DNA of 59,781 nt, taken from positions 1-59,781 of the forward strand of contig CADAZN010000012.1 of the NCBI GenBank assembly GCA_902792435.1, written 5' to 3'. Origin of the DNA: an uncultured Bacteroidales bacterium (GTDB lineage: Bacteria > Bacteroidota > Bacteroidia > Bacteroidales > Muribaculaceae). The number at the start of each line of letters is the position of its first letter. The first letter of the stretch is position 1. Under the pieces are notes generated by a model. That model made no database searches. It saw only the letters and a list, made by a program, of their open reading frames with translations, and was not told where the DNA came from. The translations under genes were made by a program, and so were the position numbers. This document shows positions 16,327 to 25,257 of the stretch, piece after piece.

Positions 16327-16342
16327 TGTTCCACGTGAAACA
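16327..16342. other. parS: parS chromosome-partition site
   Basis: TGTTCCACGTGAAACA matches the bacterial ParB-binding consensus TGTTNCACGTGAAACA at every defined base. It lies in the mnmG-apt gap. ParB loads at such sites and, with ParA/Soj and SMC, organises and segregates the origin region. No parA or parB is inside the window. Confidence 0.88.
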
Positions 16343-16414
16343 TCGACCACTCCCCCATCCTGGACGCGCAAAATAAACACGACATAATTAGCAACATTAA
16401 TAATAAACATCAAC

Positions 16415-16957
16415 ATGGAAAAAGAAAAGATTGACTACGTAAAGAGTAAAGTGAGAAACATTCCTGACTTTCCAGTAAAAGGTATCCAGTTCAAGGACCT
16501 CACAACCGCATTCAAAGATCCAGAATCGCTCAATATTATGCGCGATGCCATAATAGAACTGTATAAGGACAAAGGCATCACCAAGGTGGTTGGCATCGAA
16601 GCACGCGGATTCATCTTTGGCGCAATCGTTGCTTCGGCACTCGGAGCAGGATTCGTGCCCCTGCGCAAGCCGGGCAAACTCCCTGCAAAGACCATCAAGA
16701 AGACCTACACCAAAGAATATGGCGAGGACACCATCGAGATTCACGAGGATGCCATTGGTCCCGACGATGTAGTTCTCATGCATGACGACCTGCTCGCAAC
16801 TGGTGGCACAATGGCTGCAGCTCTCGACTTGGTTGGCATGATGAAACCCAAGAAGACTTACATCAACTTCCTGTGCGAACTTGTAGACCTTAAGGGTCGT
16901 GACATTTTCCCTGCCGATGTTGAGGTAACCTCCCTCTTCGACTTCGAAGGAGAGTAA
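16415..16957 (+). CDS. apt: Adenine phosphoribosyltransferase
   Basis: A 180-residue cytoplasmic purine-salvage enzyme: adenine + PRPP to AMP + PPi. Visible marks are the N-terminal IPDFPVKGIQFKDLTT, the adenine-site EARGFIFG, and the PRPP-binding loop VVLMHDDLLATGGTM (residues about 124-138). The loop normally reads VDDLLATGGT; here the first residue is His. Length is normal. It sits between mnmG and uvrC, an order I recall as conserved in Bacteroidales. Confidence 0.93.
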   Translation: MEKEKIDYVKSKVRNIPDFPVKGIQFKDLTTAFKDPESLNIMRDAIIELYKDKGITKVVGIEARGFIFGAIVASALGAGFVPLRKPGKLPAKTIKKTYTKEYGEDTIEIHEDAIGPDDVVLMHDDLLATGGTMAAALDLVGMMKPKKTYINFLCELVDLKGRDIFPADVEVTSLFDFEGE

Positions 16958-17031
16958 AATTAATGCACAATGCTAAATGTGCATCACCACTCCCCTCTTT
17001 AGTCTCCCCTCTCCACTGAAAATTGCAGCCT

Positions 17032-18867
17032 ATGCGCGACGAGTTGAAGTTGAAAATATCGCTCCTTCCCGACAGTCCAGGTGTGTATCAATACCTGAAC
17101 CGGGAAGGAACGGTTATATATGTGGGTAAGGCCAAGAACCTAAAGCGACGTGTTAGCTCCTACTTCAACCGCGTGCACCCAGTGGTGCGCACCAACCTGC
17201 TCGTGCGAAACATCTGGGACATTAAATATATCGTTGTCAACAGCGAGGAAGATGCCCTAGATCTTGAAAACAGTCTCATAAAAGAGTTCCAGCCTCGCTA
17301 CAATGTTCTGCTCAAGGACGACAAGTCCTATCCCTGGATTTGCGTCACCAAAGAGTTATTTCCACGCGTGTTTATCACCCGAGAAAAGCACACCAAGGGC
17401 ACGAAATATTATGGCCCCTATCCCAAGACCGAGGTAGCACATGCACTAGTCGACACCATCAAGCAGCTCTACCCTATCCGCACCTGCCGCCACACACTCA
17501 CTACCGAGAATGTAGAAAACCGCAAGTATAAGCTATGCCTACAATATCACATCAAGAATTGTGAGGGTTGTTGCCAAGGATTTGTTTCACATGAAACATA
17601 TTCGACTTATATTGACGACATCACAAAAATTCTCAATGGCGACACCAAGCAAGTGAGTGATTATCTCATGCAAGAGATGATGAGGCTAGCCCAAGAATTG
17701 AAATTTGAGGAAGCCGAAGTACTTAAACGGAAGTATCAACTACTAGAAAAATATCGCGCAAAATCGGTCATCGTCAACCCCACAATCCACAACGTTGACG
17801 TCTTCACGATAGTGCGTGACGATGGTGCCGCCTATGTCAACTTCATGCACATGCGCAACGGGGCCATCGTGCAGAGCTTAACAGTGGAATATAAAATCCA
17901 AGATGCAGGATCGGACGAGACAAATGAAGAAATCATTTCAACAGCTGTGCGCGACATCCGAGAAAGGTTTGCCGACACCTATAAGCATGACAAAGTAAAA
18001 GAAATACTTGTCAATGTAGTTCCCGATTTTGAGATAGAGGGAATAGAATATGTGGTGCCACAACGAGGTGACAAACGCAAACTTGTAGCCATCTCGGTTA
18101 AAAACGCCGAGCAATATCGCATCGAGAAACTCAAGCGCATAGATAAACTGAATCCCGAGCAACGCGCAACACGCACCCTCACCACCATGATGAAGGACTT
18201 GCACCTTAAAGAGCTTCCCAGACACATAGAGTGCTTCGACAACAGTAGCATATCAGGAACAAATGCTGTAGCAGCATGCGTGGTGTTCCGTAATGCCAAA
18301 CCAGCAAAAAAAGAGTACCGACATTTCAATATCAAGAGTGCCGACGGAAATGATGACTACGCTCAAATGCGCGAAGTTATTAATCGCAGATATACTCGAC
18401 TCTTGAACGAGGGGACCGAGCTACCACAACTCCTAGTGGTCGACGGAGGCAAAGGACAACTAAATGCAGCTGTCGAAATTCTTGAACAGCTAGGGCTGCG
18501 TGAAACAATTGCCGTGATTGGCATAGCAAAGCGCCTAGACGAGATATTTTTCCCTGGCGACAGTGTGCCACTATATATTGACAAAAACAGTGAGACGATA
18601 AGGATTATCCAAAAGTTGCGTGACGAAGCTCATCGTTTTGGCATCACACATCACCGCAACAAGCGCAGCAAGTCACAAATCCATAGTCAACTTGATGACA
18701 TCAAGGGAATAGGTCCTGCAACTCGAAATGCACTTCTCAAGCATTTCAAGAGTCTCAAACGAATCAAGGAAGCATCGAATGATGAAATTTCGCTTGTTGT
18801 GGGAGCCAACAAAGCACGACTTGTGATTGAGGCACTAGAAATTGGCAACAACGGCCAGCACGAGTAG
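17032..18867 (+). CDS. uvrC: Excinuclease ABC subunit C
   Basis: About 611 residues from the ATG at 17032; an in-frame TTG at 17023 is possible but less likely. UvrC makes both incisions around a lesion in UvrABC nucleotide-excision repair. Domains in order are: the GIY-YIG nuclease (PGVYQYL...TVIYVGKAKNL), a Cys-containing region (CLQYHIKNCEGCC), the UVR motif (LAQELKFEEAEVLKRKYQ), the RNase-H-like C-nuclease (ECFDNSSISGTNAVA with catalytic Asp), and a tandem HhH end (IKGIGPATRNALLKHF). A near-consensus parS lies inside the gene at 17583-17598. Confidence 0.95.
   Translation: MRDELKLKISLLPDSPGVYQYLNREGTVIYVGKAKNLKRRVSSYFNRVHPVVRTNLLVRNIWDIKYIVVNSEEDALDLENSLIKEFQPRYNVLLKDDKSYPWICVTKELFPRVFITREKHTKGTKYYGPYPKTEVAHALVDTIKQLYPIRTCRHTLTTENVENRKYKLCLQYHIKNCEGCCQGFVSHETYSTYIDDITKILNGDTKQVSDYLMQEMMRLAQELKFEEAEVLKRKYQLLEKYRAKSVIVNPTIHNVDVFTIVRDDGAAYVNFMHMRNGAIVQSLTVEYKIQDAGSDETNEEIISTAVRDIRERFADTYKHDKVKEILVNVVPDFEIEGIEYVVPQRGDKRKLVAISVKNAEQYRIEKLKRIDKLNPEQRATRTLTTMMKDLHLKELPRHIECFDNSSISGTNAVAACVVFRNAKPAKKEYRHFNIKSADGNDDYAQMREVINRRYTRLLNEGTELPQLLVVDGGKGQLNAAVEILEQLGLRETIAVIGIAKRLDEIFFPGDSVPLYIDKNSETIRIIQKLRDEAHRFGITHHRNKRSKSQIHSQLDDIKGIGPATRNALLKHFKSLKRIKEASNDEISLVVGANKARLVIEALEIGNNGQHE
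17583..17598. other. parS-like site inside uvrC
   Basis: TGTTTCACATGAAACA differs from the consensus TGTTTCACGTGAAACA at one central base; both 7-base arms are intact. It is 1.24 kb from the exact site at 16327. Confidence 0.55.
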
Positions 18868-19104
18868 GGGAGAGCTTTTTTCTCGTATTTTCTCATTTTT
18901 CTGAATAAAATAGTCCCACATCCCTACAAACGCACCAACACACTGAAACACAATTAAATAACAACCAAAAGTCATCATTTTAAGCCGTTTTCCTCGCATT
19001 TTTTGAGGCTATTTTCAAAAACTAAGGCAAATATCCGAGTGAGAACTCAATATTTTTTATTATCTTCGTGACATAAAAACAAATACCATAAATAATCTTC
19101 AATC

Positions 19105-20214
19105 ATGATAAATGTTTTTCACATAGTCTCGAGCAAGACATGGGGTGGGGCAGAACGATATGCCAGTGACCTCGTCGCTCACATGCGTCACGATCCCGAC
19201 TTTTATGTCGAGGTGGTGAGTGCTAAGAACGACGACATCATCGAGCAGTTCCAAAAGATGGACATTCCAGTATCGATTCTGCCACTCAAGGGCATTCGTG
19301 ACATCGATAGCCCGGTGCGACTTGCAAGAATGCTTCGCAAGGGCAAGAACATCGTTCATGTTCACACCTATCGCGATGCCGTCACTGCAGTGATGGCTCG
19401 CATCATCAGCGATAATCCCAACACCAAGGTCGTTTTCACGCCTCACACCCTCAAGAAACCCACATTTAACTATGTGTCGAAAAAGGTTTACAACAACATT
19501 GACCACTATGTCTTTGTTTCGCAGTTTGCCTACGACCATTTCCTTGCTCACGCAGCGCCTCGCATCAAGAAGTCGCTCACTAGCGTGATTCCTGAGAGTG
19601 TGCTCAACACCGACACCAGCGCCCAGGCTCCAGTTCCTGACCTGCGCAAGGAGTTGAAGATGACTCCTGAGCAGGCATTAATCATGTTCCATAGCCGCCT
19701 GAATCATGAGAAAGGCGTTGACGTGTTGCTCAAGGCCATCACCGACCTTGACCGCGAGAGCTACAAACTCGTAATGCTTGGCGAAGGTCAAGACAAAGCA
19801 GTTCAACGCATCAAAAGCTATATCATTGAGAATAAGCTAGTTCACAATGTGCATCTACTCGGTTTCCAGCGCAACATGCATGGCTACCTGTGGCAGTGCG
19901 ACTTTGGCGTGCAGCCATCGGCCATACCCGAGATGCAGGGCATCAGCAACCTGGAATATATGAAGCAGGGCAAGCCCATCATCACCACCAACAATGGTGC
20001 GCAACAAGAGTATGTGCGCAACATGGAGAACGGAATTCTCGTCAAGCCCAATAATGTAGAGCAACTCGCCGAGGCAATAAAGACGCTCGTTAATGACCGC
20101 GAACTCATCCACCGCATGGGTCGCCAAGCTAAGCATGACTTTGACACCAACCTCAACTATGAGAGCTTCTACCACAAGATAACATCTCTTTACAGCCGAC
20201 TACTAAACGACTGA
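19105..20214 (+). CDS. GT4-type glycosyltransferase
   Basis: A 369-residue GT-B enzyme. The N-terminal domain starts with the GT4 acceptor-side motif SSKTWGGAERYASDL. The C-terminal donor domain contains FHSRLNHEKGVDVLLKAI, the usual YKLVMLGEGQ strand, and the EX7E region around PSAIPEMQGISNLEYMKQGKPIITTNNG. Such enzymes add sugars from nucleotide donors to lipopolysaccharide, capsule or glycoprotein glycans. It begins a small surface-glycan group with the genes at 20797 and 21386. A near-consensus -7 box (TATCTTCG, 19061) precedes it. Confidence 0.85.
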   Translation: MINVFHIVSSKTWGGAERYASDLVAHMRHDPDFYVEVVSAKNDDIIEQFQKMDIPVSILPLKGIRDIDSPVRLARMLRKGKNIVHVHTYRDAVTAVMARIISDNPNTKVVFTPHTLKKPTFNYVSKKVYNNIDHYVFVSQFAYDHFLAHAAPRIKKSLTSVIPESVLNTDTSAQAPVPDLRKELKMTPEQALIMFHSRLNHEKGVDVLLKAITDLDRESYKLVMLGEGQDKAVQRIKSYIIENKLVHNVHLLGFQRNMHGYLWQCDFGVQPSAIPEMQGISNLEYMKQGKPIITTNNGAQQEYVRNMENGILVKPNNVEQLAEAIKTLVNDRELIHRMGRQAKHDFDTNLNYESFYHKITSLYSRLLND

Positions 20215-20249
20215 TTGACAATAGGGTAGAGGGAGAATAATTAATAAAT

Positions 20250-20711
20250 ATGAATAAAATATTAAATCCGTGGCGTGGTCATCCACGCTACAACTGTTTT
20301 GGGTGCGCACCCAACAATCCCATTGGCTTGCACCTTGAGTTTTGGGAAGACGGCGACGACATCGTCACCCACTGGCAACCTGAGCCAAATTATCAAGGAT
20401 GGATCGACACCATGCATGGCGGCATCCTGGGCACGCTCATCGACGAGACGTGTGGCTGGGTTGTAACCAGCAAAATGCACACCAACGGCTTCACCGTTGA
20501 GATGAACGTGCGCTTTCGCAAGGCTGTGTCAACACATGACCCAAAACTTACAGTGCGTGCTCACATCACCGGCCAACGTCGCAATCTGCTCTTCATGCAC
20601 GCTGTGTTGACCAACGATGCTGGCGAAACATGTGTAGAGGGTGATGTTACCTACTACCTGATGAGCGCCGAGAAGGCCAAGGAAATAGGCTTTGAGTCGT
20701 TTGGCGATTAG
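20250..20711 (+). CDS. PaaI-type hotdog-fold thioesterase
   Basis: A 153-residue hotdog-fold protein. The core motif HGGILGTLIDETCGW contains the conserved HGG and the acidic residue of PaaI/YbdB acyl-CoA thioesterases. It is followed by the strands TVEMNVRFRKAV and LTVRAHITGQRRNLLFM. Predicted to hydrolyse an acyl-CoA or acyl-ACP in the cytoplasm; the natural substrate cannot be read from sequence. It follows the glycosyltransferase by 35 bases on the same strand. Confidence 0.8.
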   Translation: MNKILNPWRGHPRYNCFGCAPNNPIGLHLEFWEDGDDIVTHWQPEPNYQGWIDTMHGGILGTLIDETCGWVVTSKMHTNGFTVEMNVRFRKAVSTHDPKLTVRAHITGQRRNLLFMHAVLTNDAGETCVEGDVTYYLMSAEKAKEIGFESFGD

Positions 20712-20760
20712 GTGTATGTTTTTTTAATAACGGGAGTACAAGATTGTCAAAGATTTTAGC

Positions 20761-20768
20761 TACTTTTG
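20761..20768 (+). promoter_or_regulatory. -7 box before the acyltransferase gene
   Basis: TACTTTTG fits TAnnTTTG, 28 bases before the start at 20797. Confidence 0.5.
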
Positions 20769-20796
20769 CACTCTATAAACTTGATGCACCAGCAAT

Positions 20797-21411
20797 ATGA
20801 ATCCTTACACACAATTTGCACTGCTATCGGCATCATCATTAAGGATGCTACCGCACATTGCCCTATACTTGTGCCACCGCAAGGAAATCGACGGCGACCT
20901 GGGAAAGTATGGAGAGGGCGATGGGGGAGTGGTGACCTTTGTCAAGGTGTGCACTCGCCAGCGCGTGTTCCGCAACTTGTTCTATTATCGCATGGGAGAA
21001 TACAAATCGGTGTTCATCAAGTGGTTGATGCCACCTGAGCGCACCCTCAACATTTGGTGCCCAAAGATAGGTGAGGGTTGCCATTTTGAGCACAACTATG
21101 CCACCTATCTCAATGCCGAGAGCATTGGCGATAATTTTTATTGTTTGCAACTAGTAACACTGGGAAACGACAAAAACGGCAAGCGCCCCACCATAGGTAA
21201 TAACGTAAAGATTTTCACTGGCGCCACTGTGTTTGGCGACGTAAAGATTGGTGACAACGCTACAATAGGTGCTGGCGCAGTAGTAAACTGCGATGTTCCA
21301 AGCAACTGCACGGTAGCTGGCAATCCCGCAAAGATTGTAAAACTCAACGGCGAGAAGGTAGATTTGCCACTAAATGGATACCGCCATGAAGGTAGTGATA
21401 ATAAATCATAG
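20797..21411 (+). CDS. Hexapeptide-repeat acyltransferase (serine-acetyltransferase-like)
   Basis: A 204-residue protein with a left-handed beta-helix in its second half. It shows imperfect hexapeptides from about residue 90 (IGEGCHFEHN..., IGDNFYCLQLVTLG, IGNNVKIFTGATVFGDVKIGDNATIGAGAVV) and the typical closing DVPSNCTVAGNPAKIV. The N-terminal 80 residues are helical and basic. Its closest look is that of CysE-type O-acetyltransferases. Its place between glycosyltransferases suggests acetylation of a surface sugar rather than cysteine synthesis. The 3' end overlaps the next gene. Confidence 0.78.
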   Translation: MNPYTQFALLSASSLRMLPHIALYLCHRKEIDGDLGKYGEGDGGVVTFVKVCTRQRVFRNLFYYRMGEYKSVFIKWLMPPERTLNIWCPKIGEGCHFEHNYATYLNAESIGDNFYCLQLVTLGNDKNGKRPTIGNNVKIFTGATVFGDVKIGDNATIGAGAVVNCDVPSNCTVAGNPAKIVKLNGEKVDLPLNGYRHEGSDNKS

Positions 21412-22624
21412 CGACATGCAAGGCGGGGCGGCGATAGTGTCGCTGAGGCTCGCACATGCCCTTCAGGAAAAAGGCGTTGACGCCCGCATGCTCGTCATCG
21501 ACAAGCAAAGCGATGATGCCCTAGTGGGCGTTATGGGCAGCAAATGGCTCAACAAGTGGAACTTCCTTGCCGAGCGACTGGGTGTGTTCCTGCGCAACGG
21601 CATGAGGCGCGACACTCTGTTTAAAATCGATACTGGCTCTCACGGTGTCAATATAACTTCTCATCCATGGGTTAAAGATGCCGATGTGGTGTGCCTGAAC
21701 TGGGTTAACCAGGGCACAATGTCGCTCAAAGGCATCAAACAACTGGCCCAAAGTGGCAAACCCATAGTGTGGACCATGCACGACATGTGGAACTGCACGG
21801 GAGTGTGCCACTACTCGTTTGAGTGCGAGCAATACAAGGAAATTTGCAACAGCTGTCCACTACTTGAGACTAAAGGCAACGACCTCTCAACAACTATACA
21901 AGAGAAAAAACGCAAACTCTATGAGCAGGCTCACATCCATTTTGTGGCAGTGAGCCACTGGCTTGCCGAGTGCTGCAAGCGCAGCACTTCGATGGCCGAT
22001 AGCGACCTAAGCGTAATTTATAATGCATTCCCTATCAACGACTTCGACTGCACAAGACTAGAAAACGGCATTGAGGGCATTCCCGCCAACAAAAAGATAA
22101 TTGTGATGGGAGCACGCAGGCTCGACGTTGAAGTGAAGGGTTTCAAGGAGCTTATAGAGACGACGCAATACATTGCCCATAATAAGCCCGAACTTGCCGA
22201 AAAGATTCACTTAGTGCTCTATGGCGACCTGCACGACAAGTCGCTGCTAAACAAGATTGAGATTCCTTGCACCTACCTCGGCACGATTGCCTCGACCGAG
22301 CAGTTAAGCCGCCTGTACCGCCACAGCGACATTGTGCTGTCGACAGCCCTTTATGAGAACCTGCCTGGCACGCTCATCGAGGGGCAGGCTAGCGGATGCT
22401 TGCCAGTGACCTTCGGGATGGGCGGACAGGCCGACATCGTAGACCATCTCAAGACGGGATATATTGCTGAATATAAAGACACTGCGAGCATTGCCGAAGG
22501 AATAGAGTGGGCGATTGGTGCCAATGTTTCAAGGCAATTTCTGCACGATGAGGTGGAGCGCAAATTTGCTGCATCAAAAATAGCGCAACAATACATTGAA
22601 CTATTTGAAAATATAATAACCTAA
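21386..22624 (+). CDS. Glycosyltransferase, GT4-like
   Basis: About 412 residues starting at the ATG 21386 (MKVVIINHSDMQGGAAIVSLRLAHAL); an ATG four codons upstream is also possible. A GGAA motif with a helix opens the N-domain, WTMHDMWNCTGVCHYSFEC is characteristic of capsule/exopolysaccharide GT4 enzymes, and the C-domain has IVMGARRLDVEVKGFKELIE and ENLPGTLIEGQASGCLPVTF (EX7E site). It overlaps the preceding acyltransferase by 26 bases, so the two are translated together. Predicted role: surface polysaccharide assembly on the cytoplasmic face. Confidence 0.85.
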   Translation: MKVVIINHSDMQGGAAIVSLRLAHALQEKGVDARMLVIDKQSDDALVGVMGSKWLNKWNFLAERLGVFLRNGMRRDTLFKIDTGSHGVNITSHPWVKDADVVCLNWVNQGTMSLKGIKQLAQSGKPIVWTMHDMWNCTGVCHYSFECEQYKEICNSCPLLETKGNDLSTTIQEKKRKLYEQAHIHFVAVSHWLAECCKRSTSMADSDLSVIYNAFPINDFDCTRLENGIEGIPANKKIIVMGARRLDVEVKGFKELIETTQYIAHNKPELAEKIHLVLYGDLHDKSLLNKIEIPCTYLGTIASTEQLSRLYRHSDIVLSTALYENLPGTLIEGQASGCLPVTFGMGGQADIVDHLKTGYIAEYKDTASIAEGIEWAIGANVSRQFLHDEVERKFAASKIAQQYIELFENIIT

Positions 22625-22638
22625 AAATATAGTGGATT

Positions 22639-23517
22639 ATGAAGAAAAGTACACTGATGATGGGAATAGCGTCGGCATTATTGCTGGCGATAGTGTGCTG
22701 CCCTGCTGCACAAGCACGGGAAAAAAACAATAGGCCGCATCCCAAACTGGTAATGAAGGCGCTGGTAGTTTATTATTCTCAAACGTCGAACACCAGGGCT
22801 GTTGCCATGGAGATTGCCAGATTGCGTCATGCCGACATTGCTGAAATTGAGCTTGTTAACCCTTATGACAAGGATTACAATGCCACCATTGAGCGTTGCA
22901 AGAAGGAAAAGAAAGAGGGCATTCTCCCCGAGATTAAACCATTGAAAGTTGATGTTTCAAAATATGACGTGATATTCTTGGGATATCCAATCTGGTTTGG
23001 CACCTATGCTCCCCCTATTGAAGCTTTCCTAAACCAGGTAGACTTGAGTGGCAAGATAGTGGTGCCGTTCTGCACCTTTGGCAGTGGAGGTCTTGAGTCG
23101 AGTGTAAAGAGCCTTGCCGCCAAACAGCCAGGAGCCGAGATTCTGGATGGTTACGGAGTGCGCGCTGCACGCATGAATGCTATGCCCGAGGAGGTAGACC
23201 AGTTCTTAACGGCCAGCTATTTCATCAAGGGCAAGGTCGTGAAGCTCGATGATTTCTCGGCATCTCATCGCGTTAGCAATGACGAGGCGGCTATCTATAA
23301 TGCTGCAATTGGTGATTACCCTATGATGCAAAACACCAGACCACTTTTCGTTGCTTCGCGCTCTATTCCCGACGGCACTGAATATCTGTTCACTGCCTGC
23401 GAGAAGCGAAAGGAGCCAGTTGACCCAAACATGTCGATTCGTCCTCCAAAGGAGATGCACGTTTATGTGATTGTTGTCAATGGTCAAGCTCCTGAATTCA
23501 CCAAGGTTGTTAGATAA
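22639..23517 (+). CDS. Exported flavodoxin-domain protein
   Basis: A 292-residue protein with an N-terminal signal (residues 1-26, ending in AQA-RE). A flavodoxin-like domain follows: VVYYSQTSNTRAVAMEI is the FMN-phosphate loop, IFLGYPIWFGTYAPPIEAFLN and FCTFGSGGLESSV are the FMN ring loops. An extra C-terminal region of about 90 residues (DDFSASHRVSNDEAAIYNAAIG...) is unlike flavodoxin. Periplasmic flavodoxins with signal peptides are common in Bacteroidales, with unknown electron partners. It starts 14 bases after the glycosyltransferase. Confidence 0.8.
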   Translation: MKKSTLMMGIASALLLAIVCCPAAQAREKNNRPHPKLVMKALVVYYSQTSNTRAVAMEIARLRHADIAEIELVNPYDKDYNATIERCKKEKKEGILPEIKPLKVDVSKYDVIFLGYPIWFGTYAPPIEAFLNQVDLSGKIVVPFCTFGSGGLESSVKSLAAKQPGAEILDGYGVRAARMNAMPEEVDQFLTASYFIKGKVVKLDDFSASHRVSNDEAAIYNAAIGDYPMMQNTRPLFVASRSIPDGTEYLFTACEKRKEPVDPNMSIRPPKEMHVYVIVVNGQAPEFTKVVR

Positions 23518-23541
23518 ATGTATAAAAATTAATAAAAGACA

Positions 23542-24324
23542 ATGCAAACAGTTTTATTTACAAGTACGATATTTGGTCCCATCCACAGCCGCAGGCTGGG
23601 GACTTCGCTTGGTATTAACCTAATGCCTAATGATGGCAAGATTTGCTCGTTTGACTGCCTATACTGCGAGGCGGGCTACAACGCCCAGGGTCCTGGCACC
23701 ACTGGCGTGTCGAAGCGCGAAGAAGTGAAAAGGCAACTCAAGGCCAAGCTAAAAGCTATGCACGAGGCAGGCGAGAAACTCGATGTGATAACCTTCTCGG
23801 GCAATGGCGAACCCACATTGCACCCCAACTTCAAGGAGATAGTGCACGACGTGATAAACCTGCGCAACCAGTATTTTCCCGAGGCTAAAGTGAGCGTGCT
23901 GAGCAACGCCACGATGGCTGGTCGCCCCAATGTGATTGCTGCCCTCAAGCAAGTGGATAACAACATCCTCAAGCTCGACAGCGCTGTGGCTCGAACCATG
24001 CGATTGATTAACCGCCCAACGTCGCCCAACGTGCTTCCACAAGGCATTATCGAGGACTTGAAGGCCTTTGGTGGCAAGTGCATCGTCCAGACCATGATGG
24101 TGCGCGGTGAGCACGACAGACAGATTGTGGACAACACCACCGACGCCGAGATTGACGCCCTAATCAACGCCTATCTCGCAATCAAGCCTAAGGAAATCAT
24201 GCTCTACAGTATTGATCGCAAAACTCCTGAGGAGAAACTTGTGAAGGTGCCTGCCGAGGACCTCAAGCGCATAGCACGACACATTGAGAAAGAGACTGGC
24301 ATTACTGTGCAAGTGAGTTGTTAG
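23542..24324 (+). CDS. Radical SAM protein (COG0731-like)
   Basis: A 260-residue protein with the radical-SAM cluster motif CX3CX2C at Cys35, Cys39 and Cys42 (CSFDCLYC). It is followed by TFSGNGEPTLHPNF, the SAM-binding GGE-like motif. The layout (short N-terminus, EAGYNAQG, KLDSAV) is that of the TYW1/MoaA-like Fe-S oxidoreductases of COG0731, found in many bacteria without a known substrate. Cytoplasmic. It lies 24 bases after the flavodoxin gene, which might make the flavodoxin look like its reductant, but that protein appears to be exported. Confidence 0.82.
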   Translation: MQTVLFTSTIFGPIHSRRLGTSLGINLMPNDGKICSFDCLYCEAGYNAQGPGTTGVSKREEVKRQLKAKLKAMHEAGEKLDVITFSGNGEPTLHPNFKEIVHDVINLRNQYFPEAKVSVLSNATMAGRPNVIAALKQVDNNILKLDSAVARTMRLINRPTSPNVLPQGIIEDLKAFGGKCIVQTMMVRGEHDRQIVDNTTDAEIDALINAYLAIKPKEIMLYSIDRKTPEEKLVKVPAEDLKRIARHIEKETGITVQVSC

Positions 24325-24344
24325 TTAATAGTTTTTCTTGAGGG

Positions 24345-25043
24345 GTGTACTATATTGAGGATGAGGAGTTTGGCAAGGTGCATGTTGGCACGCGTGCTGG
24401 CATGCGCAATATCACCATGCGGTGGAAGGGTGGCTCGCTCTATGTGAACGCGCCTAGATCGGTCTCGATAACCCAAATCAATGCCACTCTCAACAAGTTT
24501 CGCGACAAGCTTCGAGCGTCTCGCGAAAAGGAGTCTGTTTCCTATCACATTGGGCAGGTGGTTCAATGCTATGGACTCACGTTGACAATCAAGGAGCAGG
24601 ACAAGAAGCCTAGTTTAATACTTTTCAAGCACTGTAGTGACAATGTGGATGTGCTTGTGCCTAAAGGAATTGACTTGAGCGAGCCAAGAAACAAAAATTG
24701 GATATCAAAAGCGTTGCGCCATGCTCTCAACGGACACACACAGCCACTCATTGAGCTGGCGCAGGAAGTGAGCAGGCGGCTTGGAGTTGCTCCTGCACGA
24801 TTTGAGATAGGGCGGGGCTTGCGCAAGATGGGCCATTGCACGCCCGACAGGGTGATACAGCTGTCGGCTAACCTCATGTTCTTGCCCGAAGACCTCATTG
24901 AACTTACTATATGCCACGAACTTGCCCACCTCACGCACATGAACCACTCACCACAGTTCCATGCTCTCGTTGACAAATACCTGAATGGACGAGAAAAACT
25001 ACTGGAATTGAAGCTGAAAAAGTTCAAGTGGCCAGTAATGTGA
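24345..25043 (+). CDS. YgjP-type (M48-related) metallopeptidase
   Basis: A 232-residue protein starting at GTG with GAGGGG just before it. The zinc motif HELAHLTHMNHSPQF at about residues 191-205 is the HEXXH...H signature of the YgjP/WSS1-like family (DUF45). The N-terminal half is beta-rich (MRWKGGSLYVNAP). No membrane segment, so probably cytoplasmic. Bacterial members have no settled substrate; the eukaryotic WSS1/Spartan relatives cut DNA-protein crosslinks. It is 20 bases from the radical SAM gene. Confidence 0.82.
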   Translation: MYYIEDEEFGKVHVGTRAGMRNITMRWKGGSLYVNAPRSVSITQINATLNKFRDKLRASREKESVSYHIGQVVQCYGLTLTIKEQDKKPSLILFKHCSDNVDVLVPKGIDLSEPRNKNWISKALRHALNGHTQPLIELAQEVSRRLGVAPARFEIGRGLRKMGHCTPDRVIQLSANLMFLPEDLIELTICHELAHLTHMNHSPQFHALVDKYLNGREKLLELKLKKFKWPVM

Positions 25044-25073
25044 TTTCTCATCATCAGCACTGTTTTCATATAT

Positions 25074-25159
25074 CCAAAATAGCCCATTAGTTTCATGCAA
25101 TAGCAACTGCGTTGATAGCACCAAAAACTAGCTATCGTCAACCTAATGACCTATTTGGG
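25074..25159. repeat. Composite inverted repeat with inner hairpin
   Basis: Outer arms 25074-25090 and 25143-25159 pair at 14 of 17 positions. Inside, GTTGATAGC (25111-25119) pairs with GCTA-TCAAC (25131-25142, three-base bulge). No T-tract follows. See findings. Confidence 0.5.
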
Positions 25160-25189
25160 TTTAAATATTAAAAAAAGTGAGCTTTAATT

Positions 25190-25219
25190 TTGAAATTATT
25201 TATACATGCACTAACTTTG
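25190..25219 (+). promoter_or_regulatory. Promoter of the zinc-ribbon/kinase-like pair
   Basis: -33 TTG (25190-25192), 19-base spacer, -7 TAACTTTG (25212-25219), 38 bases before the start. Confidence 0.75.
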
Positions 25220-25257
25220 CACACAGTTAAACGAGATTATAATTAAATTTTATTACT

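Noticed and set aside
14007-18867. Replication origin (oriC) in the mnmG-uvrC region
   Set aside because: A parS site and mnmG suggest origin proximity, but I found no cluster of TTATCCACA-like DnaA boxes and no dnaA, dnaN, parA or parB, so an origin is not claimed.
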